Assembly (NCBI GenBank): GCA_007132715.1
Contig: SLOE01000071.1
Span: 1-39,622 of the forward strand
From: Bacteroidales bacterium
GTDB lineage: Bacteria > Bacteroidota > Bacteroidia > Bacteroidales > PUMT01
Direction: 5' to 3'
Length of the DNA stretch: 39,622 nucleotides
In this document: positions 33,431-39,622 of the stretch, in pieces
Layout of the letters: the number at the start of each line of letters is the position of its first letter
How positions within the stretch are numbered: position 1 is the stretch's first letter
The notes under the pieces: model-generated
Seen by the model: the letters and a program-made list of their open reading frames with translations, nothing else
What the model was told of the DNA's origin: nothing
Databases searched by the model: none
Translations under genes and position numbers: made by a program

Positions 33431-35674
33431 ATGAAGAGCAGAAGGGAGTTTATCAAGATCTCGGCACTGGGACTTGGAGGCTTTGCACTTGCAGGGGGAG
33501 CAGGTATGGCCCTGCGCACCGCTCTCAACCAGGGCATGCCCGGGGCTGCCGAACTTACCCCCGACCTAACCAGGACACCCACCTACTGCGAAGTATGTTT
33601 CTGGAGATGCGCAGGCTGGGTATACAAGGATGAGCAGGGCAGGTTGTGGAAGATTACCGGCAACGATGATGACCCCTTGTGCCACGGCCGGCTTTGTCCC
33701 CGCGGAACCGGGGGAGTCGGAATGTACTACGACGAGGACAGGCTCAGGACTCCGCTGATGCGTACCATGGAAAACGGAAAGCAGACCTACAGGGAAGCCT
33801 CATGGGAAGAAGCCCTTGACTTTATTGCACGAAGGCTGAAAGAGATAGCTGCTGAGCACGGTCCCGAATGTATCGCGCTGTTCACTCACGGATCCGGCGG
33901 CGAATATTTCAGCACACTGCTGCAGGCAATGGGTTCGACCTCTGTTGCAGCACCCTCATATTCACAGTGCAGGGGGCCCCGCGAAGTGGCCTTCATAACA
34001 ACTTATGGACAGGGACTTGAATCACCGGAAATAACCGATATCCGCGACACCCGCTGCCTCGTACTGATAGGCTCACACCTGGGAGAGAACATGCACAACA
34101 CCCAGGTCCAGGAAATGTCTGATGCCCTTGCCAAAGGAGCGACCATCATTACCGTTGATCCCCGCTTCTCGGTGGTTGCGGGTAAATCCAAATACTGGCT
34201 GCCGATCAAGCCGGCAACCGACCTTGCTCTTCTTCTTGCATGGATACATGTGATAATTGAAGAGGAGCTATACGACAAGGAGTATGTCGAACGTCACACC
34301 TACGGTTTTGAGCAGCTAAGGACCCACGTAAGGAGCTTCACACCGGAATGGGCGTACGGAATAACTACCATCGAGCCCGCTACCACCAGGCGTACCGCAC
34401 GCGAAATGGCAGCAGCATCACCCGCTGTGATTATTCATCCCGGACGCCATGTTACCTGGTACGGTGATGACACACAACGGCTCAGGGCAGTGGCAATACT
34501 GAATGCCCTGCTTGGAAGCTGGGGACGCAGGGGAGGCTTCTACATGCCCGACAGGGTGCAGGTGCCGCAGTACCCCCGGCCGCCGTTCCCCGAACCCGCC
34601 CGCACATGGAGGGAGGCATTCCCCGACAGGTATCCGCTCGCCGACCTGGCCCTGGCCTCCGGCATATGTGAAGCGTCAATACCCGGTGCAACACCCGAGT
34701 GCAACTTCAAGGCATGGATAGTCAACGGCACCAACCTGCTGATGACCTTGCCGGATCAGGAACAGACCAAAGAGGCGCTCCGCAGCCTCGACCTGGTCGT
34801 GGTGGTAGATACCATGCCCGCCGAGATAACGGGGTGGGCAGATGTGGTGCTGCCGGAATGCACCTATCTCGAAAGGTACGATATAATAAGAAACTCGCCT
34901 GCACGGAATCCCAACATTGCCCTCAGGGCGCCGGCCACCGGGCCTCTGTACAACACCAAACCTGCCTATTGGATGGCCAAAGAGCTTGCCGTACGTATGG
35001 GGCTCGGCGATTACTTTGCGTGGGAAAGCATTGAGGAGATGCTTGACTGGCAATTCAAAGAGCTCGGCACATCCCTGGAAGAGATGATGCGCACAGGTGT
35101 AAAGAATTATCCCAGGAACTTTGACGACATCTACTTTGCCGATGGCCGGGATATCGAATTCTTTACCAACACCGGCAAGATCGAGCTCTGGTCCACCACC
35201 ATGGAGGCAGCAGGATTCGACCCGCTGCCGGTTTACACACCTCACGAGGAGCCTTCTGAAGGTTATTACCGCCTCAATTACGGAAGGGCTCCCATGCACA
35301 CATTTGCGCGCACCGCCAACAATCCGAATCTGGCCGACCTGATGGAAGAGAACGACCTGTGGGTCAACCCTGTTGTAGCAGGGCTTTGGGGACTCAAAAC
35401 GGGGGATTATGTGAGACTGCAAAACCAGGACGGCATCGTGAGCACTTTTTCTATCAAGGTAAGGGTAACCGAAAGGATAAGGTGGGATTCGGTATATATG
35501 GTCCACGGCTTCGGTCACGCCGATCGCAGGCTTGGAAGAGCCTATGGCCGGGGAATAAACGACACAGAGCTTATGAGCCGGGTGCACTACGATCCCATAA
35601 TGGGCGGCACCGGCATGCGCGGTAATTTTGTAACCTTCATTCTGGATGATACAGGGAAGGAGGCACGCTCATGA
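33431..35674 (+). CDS. psrA: Molybdopterin oxidoreductase catalytic subunit, PsrA/PhsA-like
   Basis: A 747-residue DMSO-reductase-family protein, close to PsrA/PhsA in length. The N-terminus has a Tat signal (SRREFIKIS) and a hydrophobic Ala/Gly stretch, so it is exported folded to the periplasm. One [4Fe-4S] cluster is bound by C53, C56, C60 and C89 (YCEVCFWRC ... LCPRG). C180 in SYSQCRGP is where this branch places its molybdenum ligand. Other family segments are VTWYGDDTQRLRAVAILNALLGSWGRRGG and the C-terminal MGGTGMRGNF. Polysulfide, thiosulfate or tetrathionate reduction are all possible; arsenate is less likely. The YeeE and rhodanese-like neighbours support a sulfur substrate. It is coupled to psrB by an ATGA overlap. 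Confidence 0.85.
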   Translation: MKSRREFIKISALGLGGFALAGGAGMALRTALNQGMPGAAELTPDLTRTPTYCEVCFWRCAGWVYKDEQGRLWKITGNDDDPLCHGRLCPRGTGGVGMYYDEDRLRTPLMRTMENGKQTYREASWEEALDFIARRLKEIAAEHGPECIALFTHGSGGEYFSTLLQAMGSTSVAAPSYSQCRGPREVAFITTYGQGLESPEITDIRDTRCLVLIGSHLGENMHNTQVQEMSDALAKGATIITVDPRFSVVAGKSKYWLPIKPATDLALLLAWIHVIIEEELYDKEYVERHTYGFEQLRTHVRSFTPEWAYGITTIEPATTRRTAREMAAASPAVIIHPGRHVTWYGDDTQRLRAVAILNALLGSWGRRGGFYMPDRVQVPQYPRPPFPEPARTWREAFPDRYPLADLALASGICEASIPGATPECNFKAWIVNGTNLLMTLPDQEQTKEALRSLDLVVVVDTMPAEITGWADVVLPECTYLERYDIIRNSPARNPNIALRAPATGPLYNTKPAYWMAKELAVRMGLGDYFAWESIEEMLDWQFKELGTSLEEMMRTGVKNYPRNFDDIYFADGRDIEFFTNTGKIELWSTTMEAAGFDPLPVYTPHEEPSEGYYRLNYGRAPMHTFARTANNPNLADLMEENDLWVNPVVAGLWGLKTGDYVRLQNQDGIVSTFSIKVRVTERIRWDSVYMVHGFGHADRRLGRAYGRGINDTELMSRVHYDPIMGGTGMRGNFVTFILDDTGKEARS

Positions 35675-36204
35675 GATACGCCATGGTAATTGACACAAAG
35701 AAATGCGTGGGCTGCAGCGACTGTGTGGTGGCCTGCCAGACAGAGAACAAGGTACCCATAGGCTATGCACGCGACTGGGTGGTGGAGGTTACCACGGGTA
35801 CCTATCCCCACCTGCAGATGGAAATACGCTCCGAACGCTGCAACCAGTGTGAGAACGCACCCTGTGTACGATGCTGTCCGACCGGGTCAAGCCACTACTC
35901 AACCGGAGGTATAGTGCTGGTAAAGCCGAGACGGTGCATAGGATGCGGTGCATGTATAACATCATGCCCCTACGACGCAAGATTTCCCCACCCCAAAGGT
36001 CATGTCGACAAGTGCACCTTCTGCGACCACAGGATAAAAGAGGGTAACCAGCCGGCCTGTGTTGAAGTTTGCCCCACCAGGTGCATGTACTTCGGCAACC
36101 TGGATGACCCGGGAAGCGAAGTTTCAAAGCTGCTGAGGCAGAGAAGATATAAAACACTTATACCGGAGGCAGGAACAAAACCTCATCTCTATTTTCTGAC
36201 ATGA
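35671..36204 (+). CDS. psrB: Four-cluster ferredoxin subunit, PsrB/PhsB-like
   Basis: A 177-residue iron-sulfur protein with four cysteine groups: CVGCSDCVVAC (12-22), CNQCENAPCVRCCP, CIGCGACITSCPYD and CTFCDH with PACVEVCPTRC. That is enough for four [4Fe-4S] clusters, as in PsrB, PhsB and DmsB. It has no signal peptide, so it would be carried across by the Tat-bearing catalytic subunit. It passes electrons from the NrfD-like membrane subunit to the molybdenum subunit. It starts by ATGA overlap with psrA, and psrC follows after 19 bp. Confidence 0.93.
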   Translation: MRYAMVIDTKKCVGCSDCVVACQTENKVPIGYARDWVVEVTTGTYPHLQMEIRSERCNQCENAPCVRCCPTGSSHYSTGGIVLVKPRRCIGCGACITSCPYDARFPHPKGHVDKCTFCDHRIKEGNQPACVEVCPTRCMYFGNLDDPGSEVSKLLRQRRYKTLIPEAGTKPHLYFLT

Positions 36205-36223
36205 CAATACTGAATTACCGGAT

Positions 36224-37165
36224 ATGAGAGAAGAAGTGATAATAAGCGGACGCATGAACCCCATGATAGATCCGCAACTGAACATCTGGCACTGGCACAT
36301 TCCCCTCTACCTCTTTCTTGGGGGACTGGCGGCGGGCATTCTTTTCTTTGCCGCCCTCTATACCATCCAGGGTAAGGAAAAGCTGTATCCAGCCGCAGTT
36401 AAGAGAGCTCCGTTCATCACCCCTTTCATACTGGTGATCGGACTGCTGGCGCTGCTCCTGGACCTCAACAACAAGCCCTACTTCTGGCAGCTCTACACCA
36501 CACTGAGGCTTGAATCGCCCATGTCCTGGGGAGCATGGACCCTCATGGTGGTAACACCCATCTCGTTCATCTGGTGCGCCCTCAACATAAGGGAGATATT
36601 CCCCTCATTCGACTGGAAATACAGATGGATCAAACGGCTTGAGTCTTTCTTTACAAAGTACAAAATAGCAATGTCGTGGGTGCTGCTGATCTTCTCGGTC
36701 ATCCTCGGCATATATACCGGAATACTTTTCTCGGCATTCAACGCCAGGCCCCTGTGGAACACATCCATCCTCGGTCCGCTCTTCCTTGCCTCGGGCCTGT
36801 CGACAGGTGCAGCATACATAATGCTGGTATCCCGTTCCCACGCCGAAAGGGTCATGTTCTCCAAAATAGACATAGTGCTTATAGGCATTGAGCTGTTTTT
36901 GATCATACATATGTTCATGGGGTTTCTGGCAAGCACCCAGGTGCAGATAGATGCAGCAGGCCTGTTTTTAGGGGGACCGTACACGGTAGTTTTCTGGGTG
37001 TTCGTGGTGTTCCTCGGAATGGTACTGCCGGCCATCCTTGAAGTACTTGAGCTCAACAAATTCCGGGTACCGGTGCTGATACCGGGATTACTGGTGCTTT
37101 TCGGGGGATTGATGTTCAGGTTTGTGATTGCTTACGCGGGACAGGCAAGCAGATGGCTGTACTGA
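36224..37165 (+). CDS. psrC: NrfD/PsrC-like quinol-oxidising membrane subunit
   Basis: A 313-residue integral membrane protein with about eight membrane helices. The opening is typical of NrfD/PsrC: WHWHIPLYLFLGGLAAGILF. Further family segments are NKPYFWQLYTTLRLESPMSWGAW and LGIYTGILFSAFNARPLWNT. It anchors the complex and takes electrons from menaquinol at the periplasmic side. There are no haem ligands of the NarI or cytochrome b type. With psrA and psrB it makes a complete three-subunit respiratory complex. Confidence 0.92.
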   Translation: MREEVIISGRMNPMIDPQLNIWHWHIPLYLFLGGLAAGILFFAALYTIQGKEKLYPAAVKRAPFITPFILVIGLLALLLDLNNKPYFWQLYTTLRLESPMSWGAWTLMVVTPISFIWCALNIREIFPSFDWKYRWIKRLESFFTKYKIAMSWVLLIFSVILGIYTGILFSAFNARPLWNTSILGPLFLASGLSTGAAYIMLVSRSHAERVMFSKIDIVLIGIELFLIIHMFMGFLASTQVQIDAAGLFLGGPYTVVFWVFVVFLGMVLPAILEVLELNKFRVPVLIPGLLVLFGGLMFRFVIAYAGQASRWLY

Positions 37166-37264
37166 TACCGTTGGCCTGTGTTTACGCCGTTAGCTGCAGG
37201 TTCGTGACACTGGCAGCCTCATATGGAGGAAAAACAAGAGTGAATTTTAAAACTGATAATAACC

Positions 37265-37777
37265 ATGCGAAACAAGTATCTTAATCCTTACATCGGCGGG
37301 GTGTTGCTGGGACTGGTTCTGCTGGCGGCAAACTTCGTTTCTGGACGGGGACTTGGTGCCACTGGTGCACTCAGAGACACCATAGCAACAGGAGTAAAGG
37401 CAGTAGCTCCCTCCCACTACCATAACGCCGCCTATTACAGCGACAACTATGCCATGCGTACGGAGCGACCAATGAACTCATGGCTTGTCTACCAGATGCT
37501 CGGGCTTATCACCGGGGGCTTCCTGTCAGGCATAATTGCCGGAAGGACAAAGCTGACCACAGAACGTCCCTCCTGGGTCTCTTCGCGCAGGCGGCTCTTC
37601 TTTGCGCTGGCCGGGGGAATTCTTTTCGGCTACGGCTCACAGATCGGCCGGGGCTGCACCTCAGGCTCGGCATTGAGCGGAATGGCGGTGCTCTCGTTTG
37701 GGGGATTTATCACCATGATGGCAATATTCGGCACCGCCTTTGCCCTGGCATGGTTCTTCAGGAAAAACTGGATATAA
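37265..37777 (+). CDS. YeeE/YedE-type sulfur transporter, half-size protein 1
   Basis: A 170-residue membrane protein with about four hydrophobic segments. The conserved cysteine motif of the YeeE/YedE (TsuA) family is present as GRGCTSGSALSGMAV, preceded by GGILFGYGSQI. In TsuA such cysteines lie along the path of the thiosulfate substrate. The extra-membrane loop after the first segment (SHYHNAAYYSDNYAMRTERP) is longer than usual. The second half-size gene lies 139 bp downstream and supplies the other motif, so the two probably make one channel. The substrate is inferred from the family and the neighbouring sulfur enzymes. Confidence 0.85.
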   Translation: MRNKYLNPYIGGVLLGLVLLAANFVSGRGLGATGALRDTIATGVKAVAPSHYHNAAYYSDNYAMRTERPMNSWLVYQMLGLITGGFLSGIIAGRTKLTTERPSWVSSRRRLFFALAGGILFGYGSQIGRGCTSGSALSGMAVLSFGGFITMMAIFGTAFALAWFFRKNWI

Positions 37778-37847
37778 GAGCAGCAACATCGTGTAGTCCG
37801 CCAAAACGCGCTTCATTAAACCGCGGGCGGAATAACCCGGGATGTAA

Positions 37848-37870
37848 CCCGGCACTGCAATAAAGCCGGG
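37848..37870 (+). other. Stem-loop between the two YeeE halves
   Basis: CCCGGC (37848-37853) pairs perfectly with GCCGGG (37865-37870) over an 11-nt loop in the 139-bp gap. It might adjust the relative expression of the two halves; there is no U-tract. Confidence 0.35.
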
Positions 37871-37916
37871 GAAAGCAGGCAAATGAATTTAAACTGAACA
37901 GTAACAAATCAATAAC

Positions 37917-38507
37917 ATGGGACCACTGATAGTATATGACGCAATTAGCAGCAACACCAACCTTCTGCTGGCATTTTTCATCGGCATAGGATTTGGTTTC
38001 GTGCTTGAGCAAAGCGGTTTCTCCTCAAGCCGCAAGCTGGCCGGTATGTTCTATGGCTACGACACCACCGTGCTGAAGGTATTTTTCACCGCGGCCATAG
38101 TTGCAATGACCGGACTCCTGTTTTTCAGCCTTTTCGGGTGGATGAACCTCGATGTGGTTTACGTTAACCCCACCTACCTCACCTCGGCAATAGCCGGCGG
38201 TGTTATCATGGGTGCGGGGTTCATTCTCGGAGGGTTCTGCCCCGGAACAAGCTTCTGCGCCGCAGCTATAGGGAAGATTGACGCGTTTGTCTTTATAGGG
38301 GGCCTCTTTATAGGAATATTTATCTTTACCGAAGGTTACCCCCTTTGGGAAGGTTTTCACAATGCAGGTTTCATGGGGTCACCACGCGTAAACGAAATGA
38401 TCGGGCTGTCGCAGGGGGTATTCGCATTTCTGCTGATACTGGCAGCCTTCGGTATGTTCTGGGCAGGCGAATGGGCCGAAAGGAAATTTGCAGGCAACTA
38501 CAGATAG
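37917..38507 (+). CDS. YeeE/YedE-type sulfur transporter, half-size protein 2
   Basis: A 196-residue membrane protein with about five hydrophobic segments. The early GFGFVLEQSGFSSSRKLAGMFYG and the cysteine motif GGFCPGTSFCAAAIGKIDA are the typical YeeE/YedE elements of the second half. Two cysteines lie in the second motif against one in the first protein. Together with the upstream half it would form a full-length TsuA-like inner-membrane channel for thiosulfate or a related sulfur species. A separate promoter-like box follows before the rhodanese-like gene. Confidence 0.87.
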   Translation: MGPLIVYDAISSNTNLLLAFFIGIGFGFVLEQSGFSSSRKLAGMFYGYDTTVLKVFFTAAIVAMTGLLFFSLFGWMNLDVVYVNPTYLTSAIAGGVIMGAGFILGGFCPGTSFCAAAIGKIDAFVFIGGLFIGIFIFTEGYPLWEGFHNAGFMGSPRVNEMIGLSQGVFAFLLILAAFGMFWAGEWAERKFAGNYR

Positions 38508-38610
38508 TGAATACAGCAACGGCCAGAGGCTTCCCGGCAACAAGGCGCCGCAGGTAACGCCGCTGTCTAAATGTTGAACAATCTGGCTGTTTAATACGTT
38601 AAATAAACTA

Positions 38611-38618
38611 TAATTTTG
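38611..38618 (+). promoter_or_regulatory. Candidate -7 box for the rhodanese-like gene
   Basis: TAATTTTG is an exact TAnnTTTG match, 63 bp before the ATG at 38682. It covers the only upstream alternative start (TTG at 38616), so translation from that TTG is unlikely. Confidence 0.45.
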
Positions 38619-38626
38619 TCAACACC

Positions 38627-38663
38627 GCCGGTAACACATTCAGGAACCAATCCTGTAACCGGC
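38627..38663 (+). promoter_or_regulatory. Two-part stem-loop in the rhodanese-like gene leader
   Basis: Outer stem GCCGGT (38627-38632) with ACCGGC (38658-38663), and inner stem CAGGA (38641-38645) with TCCTG (38651-38655) over a 5-nt loop. It would lie in the transcript between the -7 box and the ATG at 38682. Confidence 0.4.
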
Positions 38664-38681
38664 AATCAAAATATCAACGTC

Positions 38682-39311
38682 ATGCAAAAGATCAATCCAA
38701 GAATTCTGCTTGCGATAATACTGATACCAATGGGACTTATAATTGCGATGGTCCCGGAAGATACGACCGGCAGCCGTAAGGTCTCAACCGAACAGATCCT
38801 GCAGGAGATCTCATCCGGCAGCCAGTTCGTTTCGCCTGATGAGGTGGCAGGTATGATAGTTGAGAACAACCCTGTCCTTCAGCTCATTGACGTGCGAAGC
38901 AGCAATGAATTTGAAAACTTCAGCCTCCCGGGCGCGGTCAATATTCCGCTTACAGACATACTGTCGGCCGAATGGAGAGATATTCTCGACCAGGATGTAA
39001 GGATCAACGTATTTTACTCCAACGGCTCAGTCCATGCAAACGAAGCATGGCTCCTGACCCGCCAGCAGGGATACAGGAACAACTATGTACTGCAGGGCGG
39101 ACTGAATTACTGGATGGAGGCGATAGTAAACCCCGATCCGCCTTCCAACTTAAGTCCCGATGAAGAATTCGCGAGGTACGATTTCAGGAGGGCCGTCAAC
39201 AGTGCCCTTGGAGGTGAAACGGTGGAACGCACCGTTGAGGCTCCGCCCCCTCCGCCAATGCCGTCGATCAGGCCCCGTGAACGTGCAACGGTGGTACAGG
39301 GAGGTTGCTGA
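38682..39311 (+). CDS. Membrane-anchored rhodanese-like protein with a lone C-terminal cysteine
   Basis: A 209-residue protein with one N-terminal membrane anchor (ILLAIILIPMGLIIAMV). A rhodanese domain follows (VLQLIDVRSSNEFENFSLPG, then YVLQGGLNYW). The active-site loop, normally CxxGx(R/T), reads FYSNGSVHAN (111-120), so the persulfide-forming cysteine is missing. The only cysteine in the protein is its last residue, C209, after a proline-rich tail (PPPPPMPSIRPRERA) and VVQGGC. The domain should face the periplasm, where the molybdoenzyme works. I infer a sulfur-carrier or sulfide/persulfide-handling role for the operon; the chemistry cannot be that of a standard rhodanese. Confidence 0.85.
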   Translation: MQKINPRILLAIILIPMGLIIAMVPEDTTGSRKVSTEQILQEISSGSQFVSPDEVAGMIVENNPVLQLIDVRSSNEFENFSLPGAVNIPLTDILSAEWRDILDQDVRINVFYSNGSVHANEAWLLTRQQGYRNNYVLQGGLNYWMEAIVNPDPPSNLSPDEEFARYDFRRAVNSALGGETVERTVEAPPPPPMPSIRPRERATVVQGGC

Positions 39312-39337
39312 ACACCCTGCCCGGTAACAGAATATCG
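39290..39337 (+). repeat. Direct repeat copy 1, covering the rhodanese tail and stop
   Basis: A 48-bp unit that differs at three positions from 39380-39427. It includes the last codons (VVQGGC), the TGA and 26 bp beyond. Confidence 0.9.
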
Positions 39338-39379
39338 CGGGTCCACATTTAACATGTATGCGTTAGGCAAAATGCCCCT

Positions 39380-39427
39380 GGTGGTAAAGGGAGGTTGCTG
39401 AACACCCTGCCCGGTAACATAATGTCG
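39380..39427 (+). repeat. Direct repeat copy 2, same frame, encoding VVKGGC and a stop
   Basis: This copy is exactly 90 bp after copy 1. In the frame of the rhodanese gene it reads VVKGGC then TGA, and no stop lies between the first TGA and this one. The rest of the 152-bp gap to the next gene holds nothing else I recognise. Confidence 0.9.
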
Positions 39428-39463
39428 TAAGCCCAACCTGCAGGGAAATGATGCAGGAGAGGG

Positions 39464-39622
39464 TCAGTACCCGAAAGAGCGCCCCTCGGCCTTGTCAACC
39501 ACGAGTTTGAATGTCTGCACATTGTTCACGGCAGGGGCATTGTATTTGTAATCATCCCGGCCGGTGTACTTTTTCATGATGATATTAAGGGACCTGACCT
39601 TTTCATCGTAATCCTCTATCAT
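39464..39622 (-). CDS. C-terminal end of a pyridoxamine 5'-phosphate oxidase-like (NimA-type) flavoprotein, partial
   Basis: An open frame runs from the right edge of the window to a TGA at 39466-39464, giving 52 residues. The fragment, with EDYDEKVRSLNIIMKKYTG and VQTFKLVVDKAEGRSFGY, resembles the end of the PPOX-fold FMN-binding family related to NimA. Codons at the edge read ATG, but this is most likely an internal Met because the FMN-binding domain should precede it. Full-length members are about 150-170 residues. It converges on the rhodanese-like gene across the direct repeats. The function cannot be set from this fragment. Confidence 0.65.
   Translation of the reverse strand: MIEDYDEKVRSLNIIMKKYTGRDDYKYNAPAVNNVQTFKLVVDKAEGRSFGY

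Noticed and set aside
34676-35587. 303-codon minus-strand open frame within the molybdoenzyme gene
   Set aside because: Antisense shadow of a strongly supported coding sequence; no motif, no start context.
38616-38681. Upstream TTG start adding 22 residues to the rhodanese-like protein
   Set aside because: The TTG lies within the likely -7 box, the added residues are encoded by the stem-loop sequence, and the membrane anchor begins normally after the ATG at 38682.
39309-39401. In-frame TGA after GGC read as selenocysteine (Cys-Sec tail) with 29 more open codons
   Set aside because: The similarity between the two copies extends beyond the stop into non-coding sequence, the second copy has the same TGA, and I see no convincing SECIS hairpin right after the codon. 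Duplication is simpler.

Overview
The window is a stretch of chromosome from a member of the Bacteroidota, most likely an anaerobic or facultative Bacteroidales/Marinilabiliales-type organism. The clearest evidence is a complete gldK-gldL-gldM-gldN locus with a PorP/SprF gene, which is the core of the type IX secretion system (T9SS) and is confined to this phylum. Supporting signs are the DUF4270 / short glycogen-synthase-like / panC-panD neighbourhood, and several upstream regions that carry the Bacteroidota -7 box TAnnTTTG. Base composition is moderate and even. I see no tRNA, rRNA, insertion sequence, integrase or CRISPR array, and no gene-free stretch longer than 300 bases.

Layout. (1) 1-6350, plus strand: surface-polysaccharide nucleotide-sugar genes. 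The wbpE-, wbpD-, wbpB- and wbpA-like genes together make UDP-GlcNAc(3NAc)A from UDP-GlcNAc; galE and rfbB follow. (2) 6424-8575, minus strand: a DUF4270 lipoprotein and a half-length glycogen-synthase-like protein. (3) 8862-12957, plus strand: panC, panD, a flippase-like membrane protein, a heptose-1-phosphate adenylyltransferase and radA. (4) 13056-15419, minus strand: penicillin-binding protein 1A. (5) 15598-25476, plus strand: topA, an arginase-fold protein with degenerate metal sites, porP/sprF and gldKLMN. (6) 25490-26581, minus strand: mannose-1-phosphate guanylyltransferase. (7) 26831-30254, plus strand: an MlaE/MlaF-like lipid ABC transporter core, then a P-loop NTPase and an unusual membrane protein with an ECF-S-like N-terminus and EcfT-like C-terminus. 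(8) 30422-33193: a secreted GH78 alpha-L-rhamnosidase. (9) 33431-39311, plus strand: a PsrABC/PhsABC-type molybdoenzyme, two half-size YeeE/YedE sulfur transporters and a membrane-anchored rhodanese-like protein. (10) 39464-39622, minus strand: the C-terminal end of a flavin-binding PPOX-family gene cut by the window edge.

The most interesting part is the sulfur module at the right end. The molybdoenzyme, its iron-sulfur and NrfD subunits, two YeeE-type channels and the rhodanese-like protein look like one pathway for importing and reducing a sulfur species. The rhodanese-like protein has lost the catalytic loop cysteine. Its only cysteine is its very last residue, on a proline-rich tail ending Gly-Gly-Cys. 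The DNA encoding that tail and its stop codon is repeated 90 bp downstream in the same frame, and a shorter relative of the element sits in the gene's leader. This suggests, as inference only, a persulfide carrier with a C-terminal cysteine arm. Second is the NTPase / S-T-like membrane protein pair at 28331-30254. Its NTPase carries a recent in-frame 66-bp duplication.
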